From assembly GCA_902546725.1 (NCBI GenBank), contig CACCLB010000005.1, forward strand, positions 62,001-126,000: 64,000 nt of DNA. Reading direction: 5' to 3'. A program made the translations under genes and the position numbers. The stretch comes from an uncultured Bacteroidota bacterium (GTDB lineage Bacteria; Bacteroidota; Bacteroidia; Flavobacteriales; Flavobacteriaceae). Under the pieces are notes generated by a model that did no database searches, was not told the origin of the DNA, and saw only the letters and a program-made list of their open reading frames with translations. Each line of letters starts with the position of its first letter. Positions within the stretch are counted from its first letter, which is position 1. This document shows positions 54,588 through 62,730 of the stretch, in pieces.

Positions 54588-56261
54588 TTATCCGCGTCTT
54601 TTGTGGCGGGCTGTCTTTTTGACCTTGCTCTTGGAGCCTAATCTCGACATGGCACAACGGAAACCAATGTAATCCGTAGCAATGTATTGAGGGAGGTATC
54701 TGCGCTGTGCAGGATCTAACCAATAGGCTCTGTCTTTCCAAGAACCTCCTTTATAAACTCTTACTTCATCAGTAATCAAAGTAGTTCTTTTGCTGGAAGC
54801 ATCAACTTCTCTTACAGCTTCACCATCATCGTTGATAGTTACTCTAGGAGGCTGAGGAGCATCGTACATCAAAGAAGTTTCTGGTTTTGCTTCACCATCA
54901 GTTTCTTCAGCTTGTCCTGAAGCATAACTTCTAGAAGATTCTACATCACCATCTCTAAAGTTACGGTTGTCACTTTCTGAGAAATTTTGTCTGAGGAAGG
55001 TCTCTTCTTCATCTATCGGCACTTGTGCTAAATCACCAGGTAATTTTTTAAGAAGCACCTTTCCGTTGGGCAGGGTGTCAAACACCAATTCGTCAGGAGA
55101 AATTGTGATGGCTTTGCCGTCTTCTCCAATTACATTTTTAAGGTATACATTTCCACGGTAATAATTAAAGTCGTTTGCCTGGTCATCTACGATAGGTCGG
55201 TATACATCAGACACCCATTCAGCGACATTACCTGCCATATCATAAATACCAAAATCGTTTGGAGGGTATTGTTTTACTTGGATGGTGATATCTGCTCCGT
55301 CATCTGACCATCCAGCAATTCCACCGTAATCTCCTTTACTGAGTTTAAAATTGGCAAGCTGGTCTCCTTCTGTTCTTCGATCGCTAGATCGAGTGTATTC
55401 ACCAGACCAAGGATATTTCTTTTTACCTCTGTAGGTGTTGTATTCTCTGTCACCAACCAAAGCAAGGGCAGCGTATTCCCATTCTGTTTCAGTGGGGAGC
55501 CTGTATGAGGGGAGTAAAATTCCTTTTTCGACTCCGGCGTAAACTTTTACGATAGAATCTCCTTTTTTCTCTTCTGCATTTTTACCACTTATGCTATCCA
55601 TTTTACCTCCGTAAACTGTTTCAGGACGTTTGAGATAAGTTGCAGTATTGAAGGTGCTATTGGTTTCAACCTCGGTATAACGTACATCTTTTTGGACATA
55701 AGCTTCACGTTCGAGTATGTATTCATTGACACGATCTGTTCTCCACTCAGCATATTGGACTGCTTGCAGCCAATTGACTCCTACAACAGGGTATTCTGCG
55801 TAAGCAGGGTGGCGTAAATAATTTGTAGTGAGCTCTTCGACATAACCCAATTGATTTCTCCAAACTAGGGTGTCGGGGAGCGCTCCTTCGTAAATTTGTC
55901 TGTATCTGGGCTCACTTGTTGGAAAGACGTATTCCAGCCAATCCAGATACTCTAAATACATAAGGTTGGTCACCTCTGTTTCGTCTATGTAAAAGGACAT
56001 GACATGCTGCTTGTTTGGAGTATTGTTCCAATCGTGCATGACATCGTCTTGAACCTGTCCTTTGGTATATGTTCCTCCTTCAACAAAGACAAGTCCTGGA
56101 CCAGTTTCTTGATCTTCAAATTCAACATTGAATTGAAATCCTCCGCTTTTTGAGTTAATATCCCATCCTGTAGCTCTTGAAGCATTGTTTCCTCCACAAG
56201 AGGTGATCAATAAAAGTCCTACACAGGGGATTAAAAATTGTTTGAATTGACTCAATTTCAT
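54588..56261 (-). CDS. gldJ: Gliding motility lipoprotein GldJ
   Basis: 557 aa. Lipoprotein signal with Cys22 (LLITSCGG), then a formylglycine-generating-enzyme-like (SUMF1) domain: FVEGGTYTKGQVQDD at the start, VGVNWLQAVQYAEWRT, RLPTETEWEYAAL near residue 262, YDMAGNVAEWVSD near 345, and the late KGGSWKDRAYWLDPAQRRYLP. It lacks the catalytic cysteine role known for sulfatase maturation. GldJ is an outer-membrane protein needed for gliding and type IX secretion. A 40-residue acidic linker (about 430-480) splits the domain. The tail is very basic. Confidence 0.94.
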   Translation of the reverse strand: MKLSQFKQFLIPCVGLLLITSCGGNNASRATGWDINSKSGGFQFNVEFEDQETGPGLVFVEGGTYTKGQVQDDVMHDWNNTPNKQHVMSFYIDETEVTNLMYLEYLDWLEYVFPTSEPRYRQIYEGALPDTLVWRNQLGYVEELTTNYLRHPAYAEYPVVGVNWLQAVQYAEWRTDRVNEYILEREAYVQKDVRYTEVETNSTFNTATYLKRPETVYGGKMDSISGKNAEEKKGDSIVKVYAGVEKGILLPSYRLPTETEWEYAALALVGDREYNTYRGKKKYPWSGEYTRSSDRRTEGDQLANFKLSKGDYGGIAGWSDDGADITIQVKQYPPNDFGIYDMAGNVAEWVSDVYRPIVDDQANDFNYYRGNVYLKNVIGEDGKAITISPDELVFDTLPNGKVLLKKLPGDLAQVPIDEEETFLRQNFSESDNRNFRDGDVESSRSYASGQAEETDGEAKPETSLMYDAPQPPRVTINDDGEAVREVDASSKRTTLITDEVRVYKGGSWKDRAYWLDPAQRRYLPQYIATDYIGFRCAMSRLGSKSKVKKTARHKRRG

Positions 56262-56467
56262 ATAGTTTGATGTTATTTACAAAACATTATGCAATATACA
56301 AATAATCGTTTTCTTTAAAACAAACGTGTTTCAATTAAATTCTTTATAGCTATTCAACGCCACTATTGGTAAAATATTGTCATAAAAATTACAGAAGCTT
56401 AAAAAAGTTTAAAATCGAATAAGAATTTTTATTTAACTGCGTTATAAAATTACAATATCGAACTTTA

Positions 56468-57643
56468 GTGAACCGGATTCGAATCATACTAATTTCATCT
56501 TTTGCCCTATTGTCAACTTACAGTTTTGGGCAAAACTCCAATCGGGTTATAACAACGGGTGTTCCCTTTTTATTAATTACTCCTGATGCCCGATCGGCTG
56601 GGATGGGTGAGTTGGGCGTGGCAACTCCTGCAGATGCCTATTCACAACAATGGAATCCAGCAAAATATGCTTTTGCCTCCTCAGAAAAAGGAATAGGGAT
56701 TAGTTATACCCCTTACCTGAGTAAATTAGTTGATGATATATTTTTAGGAAACCTTACTTACTACAATAGAATTTCTGATCGTAGTTCTTGGGCAACAAGT
56801 TTAAAATACTTTAGTCTTGGGGATATTCAGTTTAATGAATTTATTGGTGGAACCATAGTGGATCAAGGTCGGGAGCGCCCCTCCGAGCTGACGCTGGATT
56901 TATCTTACGCTTTAAAACTTAGCGAACAATTTTCTATGGCCGTAGCAGGGCGCTATATACGATCAGACCTGAGGATCGCTTCAGACGCAGACAATTCATC
57001 AGCCAACAGTTTAGGTATTGATATCGCAGGATATTATGAAAGCAGCACTTTTGAGATGGGTGATAACAATGCCATTTTTCGAAGTGGGGTTAATATTTCA
57101 AATATTGGTCCTAGATTGAATTATGATATTGGAGGGCAAAAGAGCTTTATCCCCACCAACCTTAAAATGGGTTTTGGTTTGGATTTACTATTTGACGATC
57201 AAAACAGCTTGGGTATTTATACAGAGTTTAATAAATTATTAGTTCCTACCCCTGTAGCAGTGACTGATGAAGAGGGAGTATTCATTGGTTATCGCCAGCC
57301 AGATATTGATTTTTTACGTGGAATTTTTACTTCATTTAGCGATGCTCCAGGCGGATTGTCTGAAGAACTCAGTGAAATTACAGTGGCTGTTGGATTAGAG
57401 TATTTGTTTCAAGATGTTTTTTCGTTGAGAACGGGTTATTTTAACGAAAGCCAAGACAAAGGCTCAAGGCGCTACCTTACTTTAGGTGCCGGGTTTGATC
57501 TCAACTTTATGGATATCGATATTTCCTACTTGTTTTCCACTTCCAATGTTCGCAATCCTTTGGAAAATACCATTCGTTTTTCTTTGGCTCTAGATTTAGA
57601 AAATCCAACTCCACAATCGACTACTGATGTCGCTTTAAAATGA
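56468..57643 (+). CDS. porV: Type IX secretion system outer membrane protein PorV (LptO)
   Basis: 391 aa; the start codon is GTG. Signal peptide (about 1-21, ending SFGQ) then a beta-barrel of the UPF0164/PorV family: TGVPFLLITPDARSAGMGELG and ATPADAYSQQWNPAKYAF are diagnostic. PorV shuttles cargo proteins from the SprA translocon to the attachment complex. Its partner PorU is usually encoded directly upstream, between gldJ and porV, but here the gap to gldJ is only 206 nt and holds no ORF. Confidence 0.93.
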   Translation: MNRIRIILISSFALLSTYSFGQNSNRVITTGVPFLLITPDARSAGMGELGVATPADAYSQQWNPAKYAFASSEKGIGISYTPYLSKLVDDIFLGNLTYYNRISDRSSWATSLKYFSLGDIQFNEFIGGTIVDQGRERPSELTLDLSYALKLSEQFSMAVAGRYIRSDLRIASDADNSSANSLGIDIAGYYESSTFEMGDNNAIFRSGVNISNIGPRLNYDIGGQKSFIPTNLKMGFGLDLLFDDQNSLGIYTEFNKLLVPTPVAVTDEEGVFIGYRQPDIDFLRGIFTSFSDAPGGLSEELSEITVAVGLEYLFQDVFSLRTGYFNESQDKGSRRYLTLGAGFDLNFMDIDISYLFSTSNVRNPLENTIRFSLALDLENPTPQSTTDVALK

Positions 57644-57701
57644 CCCAATTTACTATTTGAATAAATTAGGCTGAATATTTCCCCCTAAAAATAGAAATCA
57701 G

Positions 57702-57709
57702 TAATTTTG
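57702..57709 (+). promoter_or_regulatory. Candidate -7 element for pdhA
   Basis: TAATTTTG matches TAnnTTTG, 33 nt before the pdhA ATG. No clear -33 element at the standard spacing. Confidence 0.4.
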
Positions 57710-57742
57710 CACTCACCATTTGGGATTACTTATTAGGATTTT

Positions 57743-58741
57743 ATGAAGAAAATAACAAAACAAACTTATCTAGATTGGTATGAAAACATGCTCTTCTGGA
57801 GAAAGTTTGAGGATAAACTAGCGGCCGTATACATTCAACAAAAGGTTCGCGGTTTTTTACACTTATACAACGGTCAAGAGGCAGTATTAGCAGGCTCACT
57901 CCACGCTATGGAAATTGGTAAAGACCGAATGATTACAGCTTATAGAAATCACGTTCAGCCAATAGGAATGGGAGTTGATCCCAAACGAGTTATGGCAGAA
58001 CTCTTTGGAAAAGCTACGGGTACTTCTCAAGGTTTAGGCGGTTCCATGCATATATTTTCTAAAGAGCACAAGTTTCACGGAGGTCACGGTATCGTAGGAG
58101 GTCAAATTCCTTTAGGAGCTGGAATGGCTTTTGGAGACAAGTATTTCGAAAGAGACAATGTAACACTTTGTTTTCTTGGTGACGGTGCTGTACGTCAAGG
58201 ATCGCTCCACGAAACCCTAAATTTGGCTACCCTTTGGCAGCTTCCAGTTGTCTTTGTTGTTGAAAATAACGGTTATGCAATGGGAACTTCAGTAGCCCGA
58301 ACAGCTTCACATGAAGAAATTTGGAAATTAGGTCTGGGTTATGATATGCCTTGCGAACCTTGCGACGGTATGGATCCAGTCGCAGTTGCTAAGACCATGG
58401 ATAAAGCAATCCAATTAGCGCGTACTGGAGGAGGGCCCTCATTCATTGAAATGAAGACTTACAGATACAGAGGACATTCAATGTCTGATGCGCAACACTA
58501 CAGAACCAAAGACGAAGTAGAAGAATATCGTAAAATAGACCCCATTACTCAGGTAAAAGAGGTGATTTTATCCAAAAAATACGCAACACAAAAACAATTA
58601 GATACTGTCGATAAATCTGTCAAGGAGCGCGTAGCTGAATGTGAACAGTTTGCTGAAACATCACCATATCCAGATTTGAATGTGATGTATGATGAGGTTT
58701 ACGAACAAGAAGATTACCCTTTTATCAAACACAAATTATAG
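57743..58741 (+). CDS. pdhA: Pyruvate dehydrogenase E1 component, alpha subunit
   Basis: 332 aa. It decarboxylates pyruvate with thiamine diphosphate. The cofactor motif is GDGAVRQGSLHETLNLATLWQLPVVFVVENN (GDG near residue 149, NN at the end). RGFLHLYNGQEAV and YRYRGHSMSDAQHYR, containing the phosphorylation-loop region of eukaryotic homologues, are conserved. E2 follows after 3 nt, but no E1-beta or E3 gene is in the window, so those subunits are encoded elsewhere. Confidence 0.96.
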   Translation: MKKITKQTYLDWYENMLFWRKFEDKLAAVYIQQKVRGFLHLYNGQEAVLAGSLHAMEIGKDRMITAYRNHVQPIGMGVDPKRVMAELFGKATGTSQGLGGSMHIFSKEHKFHGGHGIVGGQIPLGAGMAFGDKYFERDNVTLCFLGDGAVRQGSLHETLNLATLWQLPVVFVVENNGYAMGTSVARTASHEEIWKLGLGYDMPCEPCDGMDPVAVAKTMDKAIQLARTGGGPSFIEMKTYRYRGHSMSDAQHYRTKDEVEEYRKIDPITQVKEVILSKKYATQKQLDTVDKSVKERVAECEQFAETSPYPDLNVMYDEVYEQEDYPFIKHKL

Positions 58742-58744
58742 AAC

Positions 58745-60349
58745 ATGGCTAAGATCATAAACATGCCGAGATTAAGCGATACCATGGAAGAAGGTACTGT
58801 TGCAAAATGGTTTAAAAAGGTTGGAGATAAGATAAATGAGGGTGATATACTCGCTGAAATTGAAACTGATAAAGCCACCATGGAATTCGAATCCTTTAAT
58901 GAAGGGGAATTACTACATATAGGAATACAGGAAGGTGGGACAGCCCCAGTAGATACCCTATTAGCCATCATTGGTGAGAAGGGAGAAGACATCTCTGGCT
59001 TACTTTCATCTGGAGAAGCTCCCAAATCCGAAGATCAAGTTGAGGAAGTTACTAGCACTTCACAAGAAGAAACTGTAGCTGCTCCCGCATCCATCCCAGA
59101 GGGAATAGAAGTAATCAATATGCCTCGATTAAGCGACACTATGGAAGAGGGAACAGTCGCAAAATGGAATAAAAAAGTAGGGGATACGGTTAACGAGGGA
59201 GATATACTCGCAGAAATAGAAACAGACAAGGCGACTATGGAATTTGAGTCCTTTCATCAAGGTACCTTATTGCATATTGGTTTAAACGAGGGAGAATCTG
59301 CCCCTGTAGACAGTGTACTTGCAATAATTGGTGAAAAAGGTACGGATATAAGTGGCGTTTTGGCCGCTCAATCCCAGCCAGCTGCCGTTACAGAAAAGCC
59401 TGCAACTGAGCCAACACCTGCTCCAGTAAAACCAGAAGTTGTCGCTGAGGTTAAAGCTACTCCTCAAGCAGCTCCTCCACCAATTAAAACTTCTTCTAAT
59501 GGAAGAATTGTTGCTTCCCCATTGGCCAAAAAATTAGCTAGTGAGAAAGGTGTTGACCTTTCAAGAGTTCAAGGAACTGGAGATCACGGAAGAATTATCA
59601 AAAGAGATATTGATAACTACCAACCCCAAGCAGGAGGAGGGGTTCAAGCCTTTACTCCAAGGGGAACAGAGTCGATTACAGAGATAGCAAACTCTCAAAT
59701 GCGTAAAACAATTGCAAAGCGATTGTCAGCATCAAAATTTACTGCACCTCATTATTATTTGGGTGTAGAGTTTGACATGGATAATGCCATTGCTTTCCGT
59801 ACTCAATACAACACTATACCTGATACTAAAATATCATTTAACGATATTGTAGTAAAGGCTGTAGCCTTAGCATTAAAACAGCATCCACAAGTCAATGCAA
59901 AATGGGAAGACCATCAAATTACTCAGCATCACCATGTGCATGTTGGGGTAGCTGTAGCGGTAGAAGACGGATTAGTTGTTCCTGTGGTTAAGTTTACAGA
60001 CGAGCAGACCTTGCCACAAATAGGAGCTACAGTAAAAGATTACGCTGTTCGTGCAAGAGATAAAAAATTAACTCCCGATGAAATGGACGGGAGTACCTTC
60101 ACCATTTCTAATTTAGGGATGTTTGGTATCCAAGAGTTCACTTCGATTATCAACCAACCCAACGGAGCAATTTTATCTGTAGGAGCGATCGTTCAAAAAC
60201 CCCTTGTCAAAGAAGGGCAAATTGTGGTTGGGAATACGATGAAATTGACCCTTGCTTGCGATCACAGAGTGGTAGATGGTGCAACAGGCGCTCTGTTTTT
60301 GCAGACGCTTAGAACGTTTGTAGAGAATCCACTAACCATGGTGGTGTAG
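58745..60349 (+). CDS. pdhC: Pyruvate dehydrogenase E2 component, dihydrolipoamide acetyltransferase
   Basis: 534 aa. Two lipoyl domains (about 4-78 and 123-197) each have an ETDKATMEFES turn with the lipoyl lysine at 43 and 162. A Pro/Ala-rich linker follows, then a peripheral subunit-binding domain (about 250-290, VASPLAKKLASEKGVDLS), another linker and the acetyltransferase domain ending in DHRVVDG (His507, Asp511). It transfers the acetyl group from lipoate to CoA. Two lipoyl domains instead of one or three is common in this group. Confidence 0.96.
   Translation: MAKIINMPRLSDTMEEGTVAKWFKKVGDKINEGDILAEIETDKATMEFESFNEGELLHIGIQEGGTAPVDTLLAIIGEKGEDISGLLSSGEAPKSEDQVEEVTSTSQEETVAAPASIPEGIEVINMPRLSDTMEEGTVAKWNKKVGDTVNEGDILAEIETDKATMEFESFHQGTLLHIGLNEGESAPVDSVLAIIGEKGTDISGVLAAQSQPAAVTEKPATEPTPAPVKPEVVAEVKATPQAAPPPIKTSSNGRIVASPLAKKLASEKGVDLSRVQGTGDHGRIIKRDIDNYQPQAGGGVQAFTPRGTESITEIANSQMRKTIAKRLSASKFTAPHYYLGVEFDMDNAIAFRTQYNTIPDTKISFNDIVVKAVALALKQHPQVNAKWEDHQITQHHHVHVGVAVAVEDGLVVPVVKFTDEQTLPQIGATVKDYAVRARDKKLTPDEMDGSTFTISNLGMFGIQEFTSIINQPNGAILSVGAIVQKPLVKEGQIVVGNTMKLTLACDHRVVDGATGALFLQTLRTFVENPLTMVV
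58754..59350 (+). repeat. Internal duplication encoding two lipoyl domains in pdhC
   Basis: Residues about 4-78 and 123-197 are repeats offset by 119 codons (357 nt). Most positions are identical, including INMPRLSDTMEEGTVAKW and NEGDILAEIETDKATMEFES. The nucleotide sequences have diverged at many third positions, so the duplication is old and is kept by selection on the protein. Confidence 0.85.
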
Positions 60350-60395
60350 TTAAATAAAGTTTAATGGTTTTCTGGAATTAACTTGGGGTTTTAGC

Positions 60396-60565
60396 TTACT
60401 GCAGTTCTAGTTGTAAGTAGGCTATTACAGCATCATTGCCTTTCAATTCGTTTTTTGGTCGTAGTTGGCTTCTATCGCATGAATTTTTTTTGCGGAGAGT
60501 TCCCAAAATCGTGTGAGTTTATTTTTAAAATCCTCAGGCTGTAAGTTGTTTTGAATGGCAATCAT
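60396..60565 (-). pseudogene. Frameshifted remnant or small gene, family unknown
   Basis: From ATG at 60565 the frame reads 40 residues (MIAIQNNLQPEDFKNK to EANYDQKTN) and stops at 60443. A second frame, one base out, reads NELKGNDAVIAYLQLELQ and stops at 60396. The shift lies at a run of six T on the plus strand (60451-60456), so one missing base would join both parts into a single frame of about 57 codons. The helix FWELSAKKIHAIEANYD resembles the start of some carbohydrate-active enzymes as I remember them, but I cannot assign it. It could also be a real short gene with a sequencing error. It lies in a 349-nt gap between pdhC and the mutarotase gene. Confidence 0.4.
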
Positions 60566-60595
60566 ATAGTGTTTAAATTAATTATTTAGGAAATT

Positions 60596-60605
60596 ACGTT
60601 AACGT
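60596..60605. promoter_or_regulatory. Palindrome resembling a LacI-family operator
   Basis: ACGTTAACGT is a perfect 10-bp palindrome in a region between the remnant gene and the divergent L-rhamnose mutarotase gene. LacI-family regulators of sugar genes often bind such symmetrical sites with a central CpG-like or TTAA core. No regulator gene is in the window, so this is only a candidate. Confidence 0.35.
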
Positions 60606-60698
60606 TAAGAATATAGTATTTCTATTATTTTATATCAATAAATTATAAGAATCATTTTGATTTTTAGCTAGATTTATGCAATTCAAAACGGTTTACTT

Positions 60699-61013
60699 AT
60701 GTCACAAAAAGGCTTTTTAATGTACCTAAAAGCAGGTGCTGAAAACGAGTATAAAAAACGTCATGAAAAACTTTGGCCAGAACTAGAGTCTTTGCTCAAA
60801 TCCTATGGAATTTCCAATTATTCGATCTTTTTAGATACAGACACCCATATCTTATTTGCTTGTCTTTACTGTCCAGATGATTTTGATCAAGCTGCTTTAG
60901 CCCAAGAGCCAATCATGCAGAAATGGTGGATCTATATGGAAGAGCTGATGGAGACCGAAACGAATAAGGCACCTAAAACTAAAGATTTAAAGCAAATGTT
61001 TTATTTGAAGTAG
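60699..61013 (+). CDS. L-rhamnose mutarotase family protein
   Basis: 104 aa, the full family length. RhaM-type ferredoxin-like fold: YKKRHEKLWPELESLLKSYGISNYSIFLD (His and catalytic acid region) and MQKWWIYMEELMETE (late helix) are diagnostic. It interconverts alpha and beta anomers of L-rhamnose or a related 6-deoxy sugar such as fucose. No rhamnose or fucose kinase, isomerase or aldolase is nearby. It is bordered by eroded reading frames on both sides, so it may be a survivor of a former sugar-use locus. Confidence 0.88.
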   Translation: MSQKGFLMYLKAGAENEYKKRHEKLWPELESLLKSYGISNYSIFLDTDTHILFACLYCPDDFDQAALAQEPIMQKWWIYMEELMETETNKAPKTKDLKQMFYLK

Positions 61014-61096
61014 AAGGTTGTTCGGATAGTGCAGATTTTTATTAATTGCAAATTATTTTTAACTTGCTATAAGACCCAAACTTATTGTAGTAATTG

Positions 61097-61192
61097 ATGA
61101 GACCTATTGTTGTTTTATTGTTTTTAATTGTAATTCTTTCCTGTGAATATGTTGTTCAGCCATTAGACGTTACAGATGAGCAGGTTAAATAA
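61097..61192 (+). pseudogene. Truncated lipoprotein-like reading frame
   Basis: A 31-codon frame: MRPIVVLLFLIVILSC is a lipoprotein signal with the Cys at residue 16. It ends after DVTDEQVK at TAA (61190). In the same frame further residues follow, interrupted by two more TAA stops, and then about 45 codons from DSNIKAFPSLLKKM to KSTRKLSN are open. That pattern fits a decayed gene for a small lipoprotein. It could also be chance. No matching domain recognised. Confidence 0.35.
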
Positions 61193-61428
61193 ACTGGTAA
61201 CGTTCCAAAATCTGTGTTTAAAAAATAAATTGTACTTTAAGATAGTAATATAAAGGCTTTCCCAAGCTTACTAAAAAAAATGATAAACCTATACACTAAA
61301 GGAAATAGCATTAATTTACAGCAGAAGTTTAAGTTTAATGGAGTGAAATCCACAAGGAAATTATCGAATTAGGTTTGAGGGTTGGTTATTCTTGAGCTAA
61401 GTATAATTAGATTCATTACCTTTAGACC
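61193..61428 (+). other. Gene-poor AT-rich stretch continuing the decayed frame
   Basis: The region from the end of the mutarotase gene (61014) to the SDR gene (61429) is 415 nt without an intact gene. Only the truncated lipoprotein frame and its interrupted continuation are visible here. A TACCTTTA at about 61418, near the -7 consensus, precedes the SDR start and may serve that gene. Confidence 0.4.
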
Positions 61429-62106
61429 ATGTCCAAAACACTCGTTATAACAGGAGTAAGTCGTGGAATTGGTTTTGCGATGGTTCAGCATGCAACTCAA
61501 GCAGGCCATCGTGTTTATGCGTTGTCGCGTACTATTCAATCCCTTAAAAAAAGTGACTTACTCTATCCGTATGCCATCGATTTAACCGATGAAAATGCGA
61601 TAGCAGATTTTGCAAATGAGCTAAAGCAGCAGGGCGTTCAAATAGATGCGCTTGTCAATAATGCAGGGGCATTAGAAAACAAACCTTTTAGCGAAACTAC
61701 AACTGCAATTTTTGAATCAGTTTATCGAGTTAATGTCTTTGGTTTGGCTTCGCTTACACGGTTGCTTTTACCCTTGATCGACTTGAAAGGTCAAGTGCTC
61801 AACATCAGTAGTATAGGAGGGGTAGATGGTAGCTCAAAATTCCCCGGATTGGCAGCATATAGCAGTAGTAAAGGGGCGGTTAATATATTGACTGAATTGC
61901 TGGCAGAAGAATACAAGGCTACGGGTCCTGCTTTTAACGCGCTAGCACTAGGTGCCGTTCAAACTGAAATGTTGGCACAAGCATTTCCAGGTTTTAAGGC
62001 TCCAGTTTCAGCAGATGAAGTGGCAAGTTATATTTTAAAATTTGCTTTAGAAGGTCAGCAGTTTTTTAACGGTAAAATTCTTCCAGTATCTTCTTCAACT
62101 CCTTGA
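61429..62106 (+). CDS. Short-chain dehydrogenase/reductase
   Basis: 225 aa, classical SDR. The NAD(P) loop is ITGVSRGIGFAMVQHA (residues 7-22), NNAG follows near residue 83, and the catalytic Ser-Tyr-Lys set is seen in INISSIGG and LAAYSSSKGAVN. The substrate is unknown; the short C-terminus gives no clue. The sprT-like gene starts 6 nt downstream on the same strand. Confidence 0.9.
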   Translation: MSKTLVITGVSRGIGFAMVQHATQAGHRVYALSRTIQSLKKSDLLYPYAIDLTDENAIADFANELKQQGVQIDALVNNAGALENKPFSETTTAIFESVYRVNVFGLASLTRLLLPLIDLKGQVLNISSIGGVDGSSKFPGLAAYSSSKGAVNILTELLAEEYKATGPAFNALALGAVQTEMLAQAFPGFKAPVSADEVASYILKFALEGQQFFNGKILPVSSSTP

Positions 62107-62112
62107 TTGACT

Positions 62113-62730
62113 ATGGACCAAGTTTTATCTCTTGTCCCCGTACAAGCTAAAAGTCAAATGGAGCAGCTTTTAAAAACCTCAAAGGTTTCCATAAAAATTA
62201 CCAAAAAGAGACAAACTAAACACGGGGATTTTAGAAAGCAACGGAATGGAAGCTCCATTATAACTTTAAATACCACTTCCAATCCCTATCGTTTTTTGAT
62301 TACTCTTTTGCATGAACTGGCTCATTTTAAAGTTTCCCAATCGGTTCAATACCGAACAAAACCTCACTGTAAAGAGTGGAAGAATGCCTACAGAGAGACC
62401 CTACTTCCATTTTTAAATCCCGAAATCTTTCCCGAACCCTTGTGTACACTATTAGCTTCTCATATGATCAATCCCAAGGCGAGTACAGATCGAGATTTTG
62501 CTTTGGTCATGGCATTAAAAAAACACGACCCTCCATCTTCTACCTACCCCATCTTTGAGCTTAAGGATGGACAGCAGTTTGAGTTGGAAAACGGAAGAAA
62601 ATTTCTAAAAATCAAAAAGCGAAGAACACGCTTTGAATGTAAAGAGCTAGATTCCGGTAAAATTTACCTTTTTAGTCCTCACGCTGAGGTAGTTCCAGCG
62701 GCTCCTTCTGCAGCATCATCTTTAAGATAA
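62113..62730 (+). CDS. SprT-like zinc metalloprotease domain protein
   Basis: 205 aa from ATG at 62113; TTG two codons earlier is possible. The zinc motif is HELAHFKV (about residue 73), and the downstream conserved KPHCKEWKNAYRE fits the SprT-like family, which includes the DNA-protein crosslink protease Spartan. The C-terminal half ends in a basic KIKKRRTRFECKELDSGKIYLFSP region. The 3' end overlaps the convergent ABC ATPase gene by 52 nt, so both proteins use that DNA on opposite strands. Confidence 0.86.
   Translation: MDQVLSLVPVQAKSQMEQLLKTSKVSIKITKKRQTKHGDFRKQRNGSSIITLNTTSNPYRFLITLLHELAHFKVSQSVQYRTKPHCKEWKNAYRETLLPFLNPEIFPEPLCTLLASHMINPKASTDRDFALVMALKKHDPPSSTYPIFELKDGQQFELENGRKFLKIKKRRTRFECKELDSGKIYLFSPHAEVVPAAPSAASSLR

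Noticed and set aside
54544-54741. An N-terminal extension of MurF by 66 residues
   Set aside because: The extension lies inside the gldJ gene and crosses the terminator. MurF homology begins at MNTASLYTIF.
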